The notes: generated by a model from the letters alone, not told the origin. A stretch of 5,541 nucleotides of DNA from Desulfobulbus sp. (GCA_011051825.1 DRKH01000347.1:1-5541), one strand, 5' to 3'. Numbered from the stretch's first letter, positions 1 to 5,282 are shown. Numbers and translations: made by a program.

Positions 1-879
1 ATGGAAAAGATGTTTTTCGGCCTCAGCCTGGGCTCGGTTCTGGTGTTGGCAGCCATCGGCCTGGCCATTACCTTCGGTGTCATCGGGGTGATCAACATGG
101 CCCACGGGGAGCTGATCATGCTGGGAGCCTACACCACCTATGTTCTGCAGCAGATGATGCCCGGCTCCATCGGTCTGGCCCTTTTTCTTGCTATCCCGGC
201 CGCCTTTATTGTTTCCGGCCTGACCGGTATTCTCATTGAACGATCGGTCATCCGTTTTCTCTATGGCAGACCCCTGGAAACCCTGCTGGCGACCTTCGGC
301 ATCAGCCTGATTCTGCAGCAGGCCGTACGTTCGATCTTTTCACCCCTCAACCGCAGTGTCGCCACCCCGGCCTGGATGAGCGGATCGCTGCAGATCAATC
401 CGATCCTGTCACTGACCATCAACCGGCTGACCATTATCCTCTTCGCCCTGCTGGTCTTTGCCGGGCTCTACCTTATACTGAAAAAAAGCGCCATCGGCCT
501 GCAGGTCCGGGCCGTCTCGCAGAACCGAGCCATGGCCAGAGCCATGGGCATCAGGGCCGCCAGGGTCGATGCCCTCACATTCGGCCTCGGGTCCGGAATT
601 GCAGGCATTGCCGGCGTTGCCCTGTCCCAGCTCACCAACGTGGGCCCGAACCTTGGTCAGGCATATATCATCGATTCTTTCATGGTCGTGGTCTTCGGCG
701 GGGTCGGCAACCTGTGGGGCACCCTGATCGGCGGCCTGTCGCTGGGTGTGGCCAACAAGTTCCTGGAGCCCTGGGCCGGAGCCGTCCTGGCCAAAATCCT
801 GATCCTTGTCTTTATCATTCTCTTTATCCAGAAACGTCCTCAGGGGTTGTTCCCGCAAAAGGGCCGTGCAGCGGGGTGA
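1..879 (+). CDS. urtB: Urea ABC transporter, permease subunit UrtB
   Basis: Inner-membrane permease of the branched-chain amino acid (LivH-like) class. With UrtC it should form the channel for high-affinity urea uptake. The 292 residues hold about eight hydrophobic segments (roughly 5-27, 34-50, 58-80, 93-112, 139-160, 191-213, 224-253 and 262-276). The N-terminal block GLAITFGVIGVINMAHGELI (residues 20-39) is characteristic of UrtB/LivH. The cytoplasmic loop at about 166-205 (GLQVRA...ARAMGIRAARVDAL...GIAGIAG) is the expected EAA-like contact site for the ATPases. It is followed by VVFGGVGNLWGTLIGG (230-245). The ATG is the first base of the window, so a longer N-terminal extension, known in some UrtB proteins, cannot be excluded. 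The 292-residue length suits the short form. Assignment to urea rather than amino acids rests on the downstream UrtC/UrtD/UrtE types and ureD. Confidence 0.9.
   Translation: MEKMFFGLSLGSVLVLAAIGLAITFGVIGVINMAHGELIMLGAYTTYVLQQMMPGSIGLALFLAIPAAFIVSGLTGILIERSVIRFLYGRPLETLLATFGISLILQQAVRSIFSPLNRSVATPAWMSGSLQINPILSLTINRLTIILFALLVFAGLYLILKKSAIGLQVRAVSQNRAMARAMGIRAARVDALTFGLGSGIAGIAGVALSQLTNVGPNLGQAYIIDSFMVVVFGGVGNLWGTLIGGLSLGVANKFLEPWAGAVLAKILILVFIILFIQKRPQGLFPQKGRAAG
873..879 (+). promoter_or_regulatory. Ribosome binding site of urtC overlapping the urtB stop
   Basis: GGGGTGA lies at the very end of urtB and includes its TGA stop. The GGGG block is 6 nt from the urtC ATG at 883. This supports the 883 start over the next in-frame ATG at 928 and suggests translational coupling of the two permeases. 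Confidence 0.6.
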
Positions 880-882
880 CGC

Positions 883-1971
883 ATGATCATTGTACAATAT
901 CTCAAAGAAGACCGCGGCGGAGCCTTCATGCTCGGCCTGCTGGTCCTGACAACCATTGTCGTGCCGGTATGCAATCTTTTTGTGCCCGAAAGCAGCGGCC
1001 TGCATATCTCCACCTACACCATGACTCTGCTGGGCAAGTATCTCTGCTATGCACTGCTGGCCATGGCCGTGGATCTGGTCTGGGGCTACCTCGGCATTTT
1101 AAGCCTGGGCCACGGCGCCTTTTTTGCCCTTGGCGGATATGCCATGGGCATGTACCTGATGCGGCAGATCGGCAGCCGGGGTGTTTATGGAAACCCCGTG
1201 CTGCCCGATTTCATGGTCTTTCTCAACTGGCAGCAACTGCCCTGGTTCTGGCACGGTTTCAACTGGTTCTGGTTTGCCGCCCTCATGGTGGTACTGGTTC
1301 CGGGCCTGCTGGCCCTGGTCTTCGGCTGGCTTGCCTTCCGTTCCCGGGTGACCGGCGTCTATCTCTCGATCATAACCCAGGCCCTGACCTATGCCCTGCT
1401 GCTGGCTTTTTTCCGAAATGAAATGGGATTTGGCGGCAACAACGGCCTGACCGATTTTAAAGAGATTCTCGGCTTTTCCCTGCAGGCGGATTCCACCCGG
1501 GCCGGGCTGTTCATCGCCTCTGCCCTTGCCCTTGCCGGGGGATACCTCAGCTGTCTCTATATCACCCGTTCACGGCTCGGCAAACTCTGTACCGCCATCC
1601 GGGACCAGGAAGATCGGGCCCGGTTTATCGGCTACCGGGTGGAGAATGTCAAGTTATGGATATTCATCTTCTCCGCTATGCTGGCCGGCATCGCCGGTGC
1701 CCTGTATGTCCCCCAGGTAGGCATCATCAATCCCGGGGAGTTTGCACCGCTTGCCTCCATAGAAATCGTAATCTGGGTGGCGGTGGGCGGCCGGGCCACC
1801 CTCTATGGTGCCGTGGCAGGAGCATTGATGGTCAACTATGCCAAAAGTTATCTGACCGCCGCCATGCCGGACGCCTGGCTGTTTGCCCTCGGCGCCCTGT
1901 TTGTCCTTGTAACCCTGCTGCTGCCCCGCGGAGTAACCGGACTGCTGCGTAAAAAGGAGGTGACCCGATGA
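883..1971 (+). CDS. urtC: Urea ABC transporter, permease subunit UrtC
   Basis: Second permease of the urea importer (LivM-like), in the inner membrane as partner of UrtB. It has 362 residues, normal for UrtC, with about ten hydrophobic stretches. Family landmarks are the block GYLGILSLGHGAFFALGGYA (residues 68-87), a tryptophan/phenylalanine-rich insert (about 108-131), GFGGNNGLTDF (182-192), and the EAA-like loop GKLCTAIRDQEDRARFIGYR (233-252) followed by a conserved MLAGIAGALYVPQVGIINP helix (266-284). The N-terminal ~40 residues are the first hydrophobic anchor. It starts 3 bp after the urtB stop with its own ribosome binding site. Its last codons contain the strong ribosome binding site of urtD and its stop overlaps the urtD ATG, so the genes are co-transcribed and probably translationally coupled. 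Specificity for urea is inferred from family likeness and neighbours. Confidence 0.93.
   Translation: MIIVQYLKEDRGGAFMLGLLVLTTIVVPVCNLFVPESSGLHISTYTMTLLGKYLCYALLAMAVDLVWGYLGILSLGHGAFFALGGYAMGMYLMRQIGSRGVYGNPVLPDFMVFLNWQQLPWFWHGFNWFWFAALMVVLVPGLLALVFGWLAFRSRVTGVYLSIITQALTYALLLAFFRNEMGFGGNNGLTDFKEILGFSLQADSTRAGLFIASALALAGGYLSCLYITRSRLGKLCTAIRDQEDRARFIGYRVENVKLWIFIFSAMLAGIAGALYVPQVGIINPGEFAPLASIEIVIWVAVGGRATLYGAVAGALMVNYAKSYLTAAMPDAWLFALGALFVLVTLLLPRGVTGLLRKKEVTR
1954..1963 (+). promoter_or_regulatory. Strong Shine-Dalgarno sequence of urtD inside urtC
   Basis: AAGGAGGTGA is an almost perfect anti-16S complement. AGGAGG sits 7 nt before the urtD ATG at 1968. It lies in the last codons of urtC (encoding KKEV) and fixes the urtD start. 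Confidence 0.85.
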
Positions 1972-2798
1972 CCGTTCTTGAGGCAATGCGTTCCTACATG
2001 CGCCGCGATCTGGTTTTTGAATTCCTTATTCCCGACACGCCGCCTGATCTTGACCTGACCCACGGGGTTATCCTCTATCTTGACGGGATCAGTGTCAGCT
2101 TTGACGGGTTCAAGGCCATAAACGACCTCAACCTGTACATCGAAGACGGTGAACTCCGCTGCATTATCGGTCCGAACGGAGCAGGTAAGACCACAATGAT
2201 GGATATCATCACCGGTAAAACCCGGCCTGACAGCGGCTCGGCCTGGTTCGGACAACAGATCAACCTGCTCGAAATGGATGAACCGGAAATCGCCGCCGCC
2301 GGGATCGGCCGTAAATTCCAGAAACCAACGGTCTTTGAGCAGCATGCGGTCATCGACAACCTGGAGCTTGCCATGGCCGGGGACAAACGGGTGTGGGCAA
2401 CCCTGAATGCCCGTTTAAACGGTGAACAGCGAGACCGCATTGACGAGGTACTGCAGATCATCGGCCTGCATGATCAATATACCGATCAGGCCGGTTCTCT
2501 TTCCCATGGCCAGAAACAGTGGCTGGAGATCGGCATGCTGCTGATGCAGAACCCGAAGTTGCTGCTGGTCGATGAACCGGCCGCGGGCATGACCCATCAG
2601 GAAATGGACCGGACCGCCGAACTCCTGACCTCACTGGCCGGAACCCGCAGCGTGATTGTGGTGGAACACGACATGGACTTTGTCCGCTCCATCGCCCAAA
2701 AGGTGACGGTTCTGCATCAGGGCACCGTACTGGCTGAAGGCAGCATGGACGAGGTACAGAACGACCAGCGGGTCATTGAAGTCTATCTTGGAGAATGA
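1968..2798 (+). CDS. urtD: Urea ABC transporter, ATP-binding protein UrtD
   Basis: Cytoplasmic ATPase (LivG-like) that energises the UrtB/UrtC channel. It has 276 residues. Walker A is GPNGAGKTT (68-76), the Q-loop glutamine is in KFQKPTVFE (Q118), the signature motif is LSHGQ (178-182), Walker B is LLLVDEPA (198-205, catalytic E203), and the switch histidine is in VEHDMDF (H234). LSHGQ instead of LSGGQ and the KFQKPTVF segment are typical of UrtD and separate it from ordinary LivG. The roughly 35-residue N-terminal lead before the core (MTVLEAMRSYMRRDLVFEFL...) is common in UrtD proteins. The start is set by the 4-bp ATGA overlap with urtC and a strong ribosome binding site. The gene is followed by an unusually long gap before its partner urtE. 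Confidence 0.95.
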   Translation: MTVLEAMRSYMRRDLVFEFLIPDTPPDLDLTHGVILYLDGISVSFDGFKAINDLNLYIEDGELRCIIGPNGAGKTTMMDIITGKTRPDSGSAWFGQQINLLEMDEPEIAAAGIGRKFQKPTVFEQHAVIDNLELAMAGDKRVWATLNARLNGEQRDRIDEVLQIIGLHDQYTDQAGSLSHGQKQWLEIGMLLMQNPKLLLVDEPAAGMTHQEMDRTAELLTSLAGTRSVIVVEHDMDFVRSIAQKVTVLHQGTVLAEGSMDEVQNDQRVIEVYLGE

Positions 2799-2813
2799 TT
2801 TTCACATAACCCA

Positions 2814-2841
2814 TTGTTGTTTTTGATATAAAATATATACT
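2814..2841 (+). promoter_or_regulatory. Possible weak sigma-70 type promoter upstream of urtE
   Basis: TTGTTG (2814-2819), a 16-nt spacer and TATACT (2836-2841) lie in an AT-rich patch just after urtD. The -10 box matches 5 of 6 consensus bases and the -35 only 3 of 6. It could give urtE-ureD independent transcription, but any transcript would first cross the palindromic element at 2866-3031. Sequence resemblance only. Confidence 0.2.
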
Positions 2842-2856
2842 CCCCTTGTACAGCAC

Positions 2857-2865
2857 AAAAAACAA
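2857..2865. repeat. Left 9-bp direct repeat flanking the urtD-urtE hairpin element
   Basis: AAAAAACAA here is repeated exactly at 3032-3040, directly outside the right end of the palindromic element. It is the expected footprint of a target-site duplication. The A-rich composition makes a chance match more likely than for a mixed sequence. Confidence 0.5.
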
Positions 2866-3031
2866 CCTGATTACGTACAAAGCTCAGCTTTTCACAACTC
2901 AGGGATAACATCGCTTGTCCTTCCGGATTGCAGGGCCCTGTAAATTTATCATTAATTCACTGGGTTCGTAATGCCCTCCGGTATTCAGCGATGGTATCCC
3001 TTGCATTCGGCTGAGGATTGTGGGTAATCAG
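2866..3031. mobile_element. Palindromic MITE-like element between urtD and urtE
   Basis: This 166-bp stretch holds no credible gene and folds on itself along nearly its whole length. The 22-bp ends 2867-2888 and 3010-3031 are inverted repeats with 18 of 22 positions matching, starting with a perfect 8-bp CTGATTAC / GTAATCAG pair. Inside, AGGGATAACATCGCT (2901-2915) pairs with 2987-3001 at 14 of 15 positions, then CCGGA (2923-2927) with TCCGG (2977-2981) and GGGC (2933-2936) with GCCC (2973-2976). The apex is AT-rich. Identical 9-bp AAAAAACAA repeats adjoin both sides. Removing the element and one repeat leaves a 90-bp urtD-urtE spacer. CTGA-type ends with 9-bp duplications are known from some IS4-type elements, but a 1-base register offset at the left end makes that link weak. 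It could instead be a structured regulatory RNA leader of urtE. Confidence 0.6.
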
Positions 3032-3040
3032 AAAAAACAA
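3032..3040. repeat. Right 9-bp direct repeat flanking the urtD-urtE hairpin element
   Basis: AAAAAACAA is identical to 2857-2865 and begins at the base after the right terminal inverted repeat. It lies 23 bp before the urtE start codon. Confidence 0.5.
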
Positions 3041-3063
3041 AAACCTCCGGAACCATAAAAAAG

Positions 3064-3759
3064 ATGCTGCTGACCAAACAACTCAATCAGTACTATGGCG
3101 AGAGCCACACCCTCTGGGATGTCGACCTGGCTGTACCCAAAGGGCAGTGTACCTGCCTGATGGGCAGAAACGGGGTCGGCAAGACCACCCTGCTCGACTG
3201 TATCATGGGTTTACTGCCCGTCCGATCGGGCACGATTCTGCTTGAAGGCAGGGATATCACCAGATATGCAGCCGAACGCCGGGCCGGGCTGGGTATCGGT
3301 TATGTTCCCCAGGGCCGGCAGATCTTTCCCCTGCTCACGGTCAGGGAAAATCTGGAAATCGGATTGAGCACCGGTCGAACCAGAAGAAAAAAGATCCCGG
3401 AGCTTGTCTTTGAGCTCTTTCCTGTATTACAGGAGATGCTGGGACGCCGGGGTGGCGATCTGTCGGGCGGACAACAGCAGCAACTTGCCATTGGTCGGGC
3501 TCTGGTGCTGAATCCGTCGCTGCTGATCCTGGACGAGCCCACAGAAGGCATCCAGCCCAATATCGTGCAGGAGATCGGTGAGATCATCAACAGGTTGAAA
3601 AACGAACTCGACATCACCGTCCTGCTGGTGGAACAGAAACTGCCCTTTGCCCGGGCGGTGGCGGACGGTTTTGTTCTTCTTGACCGTGGTCGTTCGGTGG
3701 CAACAGGCGGAATGGACGGCCTGGATGACCAATTGATCCGCAAGTATCTTACGGTGTAA
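3064..3759 (+). CDS. urtE: Urea ABC transporter, ATP-binding protein UrtE
   Basis: Second cytoplasmic ATPase of the urea importer (LivF-like), pairing with UrtD. It has 231 residues, the normal length. Walker A is GRNGVGKTT (34-42), the Q-loop is YVPQGRQIFP (Q83), the signature is LSGGQ (133-137), and Walker B is LLILDEPT (153-160, E158). The switch position reads LLVEQK, with glutamine (Q191) instead of histidine, as is usual in the LivF/UrtE class. The N-terminus LNQYYGESHTLWDVDLAVPKG (7-27) matches the UrtE pattern and supports the ATG at 3064, although no good Shine-Dalgarno precedes it (only an A-rich run). The stop TAA (3757-3759) is provided by the end of mobile element M1. Without that insertion the gene would end KYLTV-TGA, encoding the same protein. 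It is separated from urtD by an inserted hairpin element and from ureD by M1. Confidence 0.95.
   Translation: MLLTKQLNQYYGESHTLWDVDLAVPKGQCTCLMGRNGVGKTTLLDCIMGLLPVRSGTILLEGRDITRYAAERRAGLGIGYVPQGRQIFPLLTVRENLEIGLSTGRTRRKKIPELVFELFPVLQEMLGRRGGDLSGGQQQQLAIGRALVLNPSLLILDEPTEGIQPNIVQEIGEIINRLKNELDITVLLVEQKLPFARAVADGFVLLDRGRSVATGGMDGLDDQLIRKYLTV
3748..3755. repeat. Left 8-bp target-site duplication of element M1
   Basis: CTTACGGT in the last codons of urtE is repeated perfectly at 3909-3916. It directly abuts the GTAAC end of M1 at 3756. An exact 8-bp match of mixed composition at both borders is strong evidence of transposition. Confidence 0.9.
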
Positions 3760-3908
3760 CTGTTCAGCAGCACCCCATCTGCACGCGATCATGCCGGCTC
3801 ACATAGAACTCACTATAGCTCTCCAGCATGCTTGCGCACATCTGGAGCACTGCACAACAGTTACATCCCGGGTGACTGCAAGTTTCCTGCATGCACCTGA
3901 ATAGTTAC
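3756..3908 (-). mobile_element. M1: IS66-like MITE inserted in the urtE stop region
   Basis: This 153-bp non-coding element is bounded by a perfect 8-bp duplication. Read on the - strand it starts GTAACTATTCAG (3908 to 3897), has a second copy of the motif (GTAACTGTTGTG, degenerate) beginning exactly 44 bp further in at 3864, and ends with the inverted motif (GTAACTGTTCAG on + at 3756-3767). The part 3756-3864 is a long imperfect palindrome. Its apex (3799-3818) matches 19 of 20 bases with that of M3. IS66-family elements are known to have GTAA-starting ends and 8-bp duplications, so a related transposase acting in trans is likely. It carries no transposase, so it is non-autonomous. It lies between urtE and ureD, where the hairpin could lower read-through into ureD. 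Confidence 0.85.
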
Positions 3909-3916
3909 CTTACGGT
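3909..3916. repeat. Right 8-bp target-site duplication of element M1
   Basis: CTTACGGT directly follows the M1 end at 3908 and is identical to 3748-3755. It continues as C-TGA (3917-3920), which reconstitutes the original urtE ending (CTT ACG GTC TGA) when M1 and one repeat are removed. Confidence 0.9.
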
Positions 3917-3959
3917 CTGATATCAAGGGACAGGATTGACGGCATACTGACATCCGGCG

Positions 3960-3987
3960 CCTGAGACCTGATACCTGGTACCTGAAA
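3960..3987. repeat. Four-unit degenerate heptamer repeat upstream of ureD
   Basis: Four contiguous 7-bp units CCTGAGA, CCTGATA, CCTGGTA and CCTGAAA end 3 bp before the ureD start codon. The unit is CCTGRNA. The array occupies the place where a ribosome binding site would be expected, and none of its units resembles a good one. It may be a slipped tandem duplication, and copy changes would alter ureD spacing. Confidence 0.7.
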
Positions 3988-3990
3988 AAA

Positions 3991-4845
3991 ATGACCGGAC
4001 TGGACGTGGAAAGTAAAAGACAACCGAAAACAGCTGACGGCTGGACTGCCCGCCTGGATCTTGAATATGCGGCCCGGCAGGATCGGACCGTTCTGGTCCG
4101 CAACCGGCACCGGGGCCCGCTGGTGGTGCAGCGGCCCCTCTATCCGGAAAAAGAGGTCTGCCACACCTGCATTCTTCACCCGCCCGGTGGAGTGGTCGGT
4201 GGTGACCGGCTGGAAATAGCGGTCCTTGCCGGTGCAGGAGCAAACGCCCTGCTCACGACCCCGGGCGCCACCAAATTTTATCGATCCGGCGGCCGGAGGG
4301 CGGTGCAGAACCAGCACCTGCATATTGACGACGGGGCCGTGCTTGAATGGTTTCCCCAGGACAACATCCTCTTTCCCGGTGCCGAGGCGGTTATCAATAC
4401 CAGGATCGACCTTGCCCATGGGGCGCGGTTCATGGGCTGGGAAATCCTCTGCCTGGGTCTGCCGGTCAACGGTAGACGATTTACCGGCGGCAGCCTGGCA
4501 ACCCGGCTCTCTCTCCATCGGGAATCAAGGCCCCTGCTGCTGGAACGGCTACGGATAGTGGAGGAAAACGACCTTGACCGGTGTGCGGGATTACGAAGCT
4601 TTCCGGTGACCGCCACCTTTATCGCCACCAACGGCACGGCGGACATGCTTTCTCCACTGCGTGAACTTGTGACACGGGAAGAAGAGGCCCTGTACGGCGT
4701 AACCCAGGTTGACGAGGTACTGGTGGCCCGGTATCTTGGTCATTCAACCTTTGCCGCCCACGAATTGTTTATGGACATCTGGTCGATACTGCGGCCTGAA
4801 ATCACAGGCCGAGGTGCCTGTGCACCACGTATATGGGCAACCTGA
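3991..4845 (+). CDS. ureD: Urease accessory protein UreD
   Basis: Cytoplasmic chaperone that binds apo-urease and, with UreF and UreG, passes nickel into the active site (known for the family; also called UreH). It has 284 residues. Family blocks are LHPPGGVVGGDRLEI (62-76), TTPGATKFYR (89-98), EWFPQDNILFPGA (119-131), GWEILCLGLP (149-158) and the C-terminal end RPEITGRGACAPRIWAT (268-284), the standard terminus of intact UreD. The gene therefore appears complete. The ATG at 3991 gives a short variable N-terminus before WTARLDLEYA (18-27). No convincing Shine-Dalgarno precedes it, only heptamer repeats and an A-run. It lies downstream of the urea importer in the same direction, which fits a joint urea-use operon. 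ureABC and ureEFG do not follow. Mobile-element copies sit on both sides in inverted orientation. Confidence 0.93.
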   Translation: MTGLDVESKRQPKTADGWTARLDLEYAARQDRTVLVRNRHRGPLVVQRPLYPEKEVCHTCILHPPGGVVGGDRLEIAVLAGAGANALLTTPGATKFYRSGGRRAVQNQHLHIDDGAVLEWFPQDNILFPGAEAVINTRIDLAHGARFMGWEILCLGLPVNGRRFTGGSLATRLSLHRESRPLLLERLRIVEENDLDRCAGLRSFPVTATFIATNGTADMLSPLRELVTREEEALYGVTQVDEVLVARYLGHSTFAAHELFMDIWSILRPEITGRGACAPRIWAT

Positions 4846-4892
4846 ACCGAAAAACAGCGCAAAGAGGGCCGGTAAAAGCTCAGCCGGATGCC

Positions 4893-4940
4893 CAAAAAAA
4901 ATCAAAAAAAACAAAAAAAACAAAAAAAACAAAAAAAATC
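4893..4940. repeat. Five-copy CAAAAAAAA simple repeat
   Basis: Five runs of exactly eight A are each preceded by C: 4893-4901, 4903-4911, 4912-4920, 4921-4929 and 4930-4938. A T follows the first and last runs, so the array both starts and ends with A8TC. The unit is 9 bp. Such arrays can change length by slippage. The array ends directly at the left border of M2, so it may have been the insertion target. Confidence 0.9.
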
Positions 4941-5095
4941 GTAACTATTCAGGTGGCAGCAAAATGTACGCATAACCTGAGCCTGTAACTGTTCAGGAGT
5001 GCCCCATATTTGTGCAGGCGGGTTGACCTGGCTCTACGCGGTCGGTATGCCGGGCGGCCTGACCGTGCAAAGATGGGATTCCCCTGAACAGTTAC
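4941..5095 (+). mobile_element. M2: second copy of the IS66-like MITE family
   Basis: This 155-bp non-coding element starts GTAACTATTCAGG (4941) and ends CCTGAACAGTTAC (5095). A second motif copy, GTAACTGTTCAG, begins at 4985, exactly 44 bp from the first, as in M1 and M3. The part 4985-5095 is a long palindrome: 13 perfect outer pairs, then pairs with mismatches and G-U wobbles. Its apex sequence differs from that of M1 and M3. Flanks are AAAAAATC on the left and AAAAAAT followed by M3 on the right, so 7 of 8 duplication bases agree, but in an A-rich setting. There is no transposase inside. Confidence 0.75.
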
Positions 5096-5102
5096 AAAAA
5101 AT

Positions 5103-5273
5103 GTAACTATTCAGATAGGGGCAGAGAACTAGCCCAACCACCACCTGTAACTGTTTAGGAGTGCTCCATATCTGTGCAGGCAGGCCTGTGAACTATAGTG
5201 ATTTCTATGTGAATCAGGCCGGACCGTGCAGAGAGGTAAGCGCAGACTCCGTGGGGTGCTCCTGAACAGTTAC
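5103..5273 (+). mobile_element. M3: third copy of the IS66-like MITE family
   Basis: This 171-bp non-coding element starts GTAACTATTCAG (5103), has the second motif GTAACTGTTTAG at 5147 (again +44) and ends CTGAACAGTTAC (5273). The hairpin 5147-5273 has a 22-position outer stem with no break if four G-U pairs are allowed on the + strand. An inner 18-position stem and an apex (5193-5212) follow; the apex is nearly identical to that of M1. About 20 extra bases lie on its 3' side relative to M1. No 8-bp duplication is seen: the left flank is CAAAAAAT and the right GGTTTTTT. It may have moved by recombination with M2 or lost a border. Confidence 0.75.
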
Positions 5274-5282
5274 GGTTTTTTT
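5147..5282 (+). terminator. M3 hairpin plus T-run as a possible terminator
   Basis: On the + strand the M3 hairpin ends at 5273 and is followed by GG and seven T (5276-5282), the arrangement of an intrinsic terminator for transcripts leaving ureD. The T-run overlaps the glnD stop codon region. The stem is far longer than usual terminators, and no similar T-run follows the hairpin for - strand (glnD) transcripts. Confidence 0.3.

Larger units (their letters stand above)
4846..5280. other. Gene-free convergent intergenic region between ureD and glnD
   Basis: About 435 bp between the ends of ureD (+) and glnD (-), with no credible coding sequence and no remnant of ureA visible. From left to right: 47 bp of unassigned sequence after the ureD stop (4846-4892), the A8C simple repeat (4893-4940), element M2 (4941-5095), a 7-bp AAAAAAT spacer, element M3 (5103-5273) and a T-run that overlaps the end of glnD. 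Nearly all of it is repetitive or mobile DNA. Confidence 0.8.

Noticed and set aside
409..1005. 198-codon open frame on the - strand opposite urtB/urtC
   Set aside because: It runs antisense through two clear transporter genes, its translation is low-complexity (glycine, aspartate, glutamine rich) and resembles no family; a by-product of GC-rich codon use.
714..1421. 235-codon open frame on the + strand spanning the urtB-urtC junction
   Set aside because: It is out of frame with both real genes, which match permease families along their whole length, and its proline/arginine/glycine-rich translation is typical of a shadow frame.
2931..2940. Perfect 10-bp palindrome CAGGGCCCTG as an operator
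   Set aside because: It lies within the larger hairpin element, where half of it pairs with another part; there is no independent sign of a regulator site.
2992..3005. Sigma-54-like box TGG...TTGC upstream of urtE
   Set aside because: The GG and GC doublets are 8 nt apart instead of the required 10, and the sequence is part of the palindrome arm; no second candidate was found.
3910..4518. 202-codon open frame on the - strand opposite ureD
   Set aside because: Antisense to an intact, family-matching UreD, with no recognisable motif or ribosome binding site.
4794..4826. Small hairpins GGCCTG/CAGGCC and GGTGC/GCACC near the end of ureD as a terminator
   Set aside because: They lie inside the ureD coding sequence, encode the conserved C-terminus and have no T-run after them.
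4709..4975. 88-codon + strand frame running from ureD into the A8C repeat
   Set aside because: Its tail is poly-lysine/asparagine from the simple repeat and its front half is a shifted frame of ureD.
3756..5273. CRISPR array suggested by repeated GTAACTRTTCAG motifs
   Set aside because: The motifs are only 12 bp, occur in both orientations, and sit at element ends and hairpin bases with spacings of about 7 to over 1000 bp, not as regular repeat-spacer units.
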